A stretch of 44,178 bases of DNA, taken from NCBI GenBank assembly GCA_031291845.1, contig JARLIH010000344.1, forward strand, positions 1 to 44,178, given 5' to 3'. The DNA comes from Isosphaeraceae bacterium. GTDB lineage: Bacteria > Planctomycetota > Planctomycetia > Isosphaerales > Isosphaeraceae. Under the pieces are notes generated by a model. The model was given only the letters and a program-made list of their open reading frames with translations, had not been told where the DNA came from and did not search any database. Position numbers and translations under genes: made by a program. This document shows, piece after piece, positions 43,490-44,178 of the stretch (positions within the stretch are counted from its first letter, which is position 1; every line of letters begins with the position of its first letter).

Positions 43490-44178
43490 ATGGACGAATC
43501 TCAGGACGCGGAACGCCCCCCGAAGAACGTGCCGAAATACTTGCCCCGTACGTGGAAGGCCCAGCCCGAGCCGGAGCCCGATGCGCCGGTGAAGAAGAAA
43601 AAGAAGACGACGGGCGAAGGCGGCGACCTGTCCGCGCGCGCGGGGGAGGGGTCGAAGAAAGCCGGCAAGCGACCCAAGGGCAGGCAGGGCAAGGACGACG
43701 ATGGTTTGGGGACGTCGAAGGGCGCACTGGTCGAGGAGACACCCACCCTCGACACCTACCAGGCGCGCCAGACGGCCCGGATCATTTCCGGAGTGGCCAT
43801 TGCCGGTATCGGCTTGCTTTTCGTGTTCGTGATCTACTGGATGGTGTCGGGAACCAAGGACGAAGAGGCCGCGAAGGACGAGGCGCTGCTCGCCCAGATG
43901 CCTTCGCAGGAGCCTGCGCAGGCCGAGCGCGAAGCGAGGTTCATGTTCAACCGCGCGCGTGAAGTGGTGAAGCGGGGGAACGTGAAGCTGACCGTCGCCT
44001 TTCTCGAGAAGATCAACCGGTCCTACCCCCGCACCGTGGCTGCGCAAGAGGCCGCCATGGCCCTTTCGCGGCCGACGAATGAACTGGCCGACTTTCTCGA
44101 GAAGTCGTCGGGTGTCCCCACGGGGCCGTCTCCGCCGAAGGTGGTGAACGGACCCGCGCCGCCGCCCGCCACGTCGAA
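43490..44178 (+). CDS. Membrane-anchored protein with charged N-terminus, incomplete at window end
   Basis: An open frame from ATG 43490 to the window end (229 complete codons, no stop). The first ~100 residues are highly charged and Lys/Pro-rich (VKKKKKTTGEGGD, GKRPKGRQGKDDD). A single transmembrane helix follows at about 105-125 (IISGVAIAGIGLLFVFVIYWMV). Then comes a helical region (RFMFNRAREVVKRGNVKLTVAFLEKINRSYP) resembling a TPR-like unit, and a Pro-rich stretch. CGGGAG lies about 6 nt upstream. The likely topology is a cytoplasmic basic tail with the rest outside. I do not recognise the family. A nearby ATG at 43485 is in another frame. Confidence 0.7.
   Translation, partial: MDESQDAERPPKNVPKYLPRTWKAQPEPEPDAPVKKKKKTTGEGGDLSARAGEGSKKAGKRPKGRQGKDDDGLGTSKGALVEETPTLDTYQARQTARIISGVAIAGIGLLFVFVIYWMVSGTKDEEAAKDEALLAQMPSQEPAQAEREARFMFNRAREVVKRGNVKLTVAFLEKINRSYPRTVAAQEAAMALSRPTNELADFLEKSSGVPTGPSPPKVVNGPAPPPATS

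Noticed and set aside
43409..44047. 212-codon minus-strand frame at the window end
   Set aside because: Antisense to the membrane protein starting at 43490, which has a ribosome binding site, a charged N-terminus and a clear transmembrane helix.

Overview
The window reads as a piece of a high-GC planctomycete chromosome, probably Isosphaerales/Gemmatales-like. This is inferred from gene content: an ECF sigma factor fused to a membrane-anchored extracytoplasmic domain, two Ser/Thr kinases with planctomycete-style flanking domains, a DUF1080 secreted protein, a Uma2 nuclease, a SpoIVB-type S55 peptidase, many secreted or HEAT-like hypotheticals, and GTG starts after good Shine-Dalgarno sites. 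No rRNA, tRNA or CRISPR array was seen.

Layout. (1) 1-11017 is ordinary chromosome: proB, a secreted beta-propeller protein, an S55 peptidase-like protein, a Ser/Thr kinase followed by a small membrane protein, gnd, a Uma2 nuclease and a HAD hydrolase. (2) 11018-15900 is an AT-richer accessory island. It holds a degenerate nucleotidyltransferase-like/winged-helix protein 2 nt upstream of a UvrA-family ATPase, a possible orphan minus-strand terminator, and a frameshifted tyrosine-recombinase remnant. (3) 15907-17175 is a second, membrane-anchored Ser/Thr kinase. (4) 17188-27230 is a long minus-strand corrinoid operon in the order cobD, cobQ, cbiB, cbiX, cobI, cobJ-cobH fusion, cbiD, cbiET fusion and an unknown membrane protein, with several 1-4 nt overlaps. 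The presence of CbiX and CbiD points to the early-cobalt-insertion (anaerobic-type) route. CbiF, CbiG, CbiJ, CbiA and the lower-ligand genes are not in the window. (5) 27433-31873 holds an NAD-dependent epimerase/dehydrogenase, the sigma-sensor fusion with a structured leader, and a Bcr/CflA-type drug exporter.

(6) 32138-35463 is the most informative locus. A higBA toxin-antitoxin operon has its toxin gene split by a 2554-bp IS630-like element. The element has 28-bp terminal inverted repeats with one mismatch and TA on both sides. Removing it together with one TA restores one uninterrupted HigB reading frame of about 102 codons. The element carries a decayed transposase and an unrelated gene for a predicted secreted protein. 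(7) 35900-44178 is again ordinary: argG, a HEAT-like protein, a remnant of a nucleotidyltransferase-like gene, a metallophosphoesterase, thyX, a short rho, a DUF1080 protein, and a membrane protein that runs off the end of the window.

Palindromic intergenic repeats with the core GTAGGGCCGGCC occur at 11226, 40971-41020 and 43303. A related 10-bp-arm palindrome lies at 35627-35647. All functional names rest on reading motifs by eye; no database search was run.
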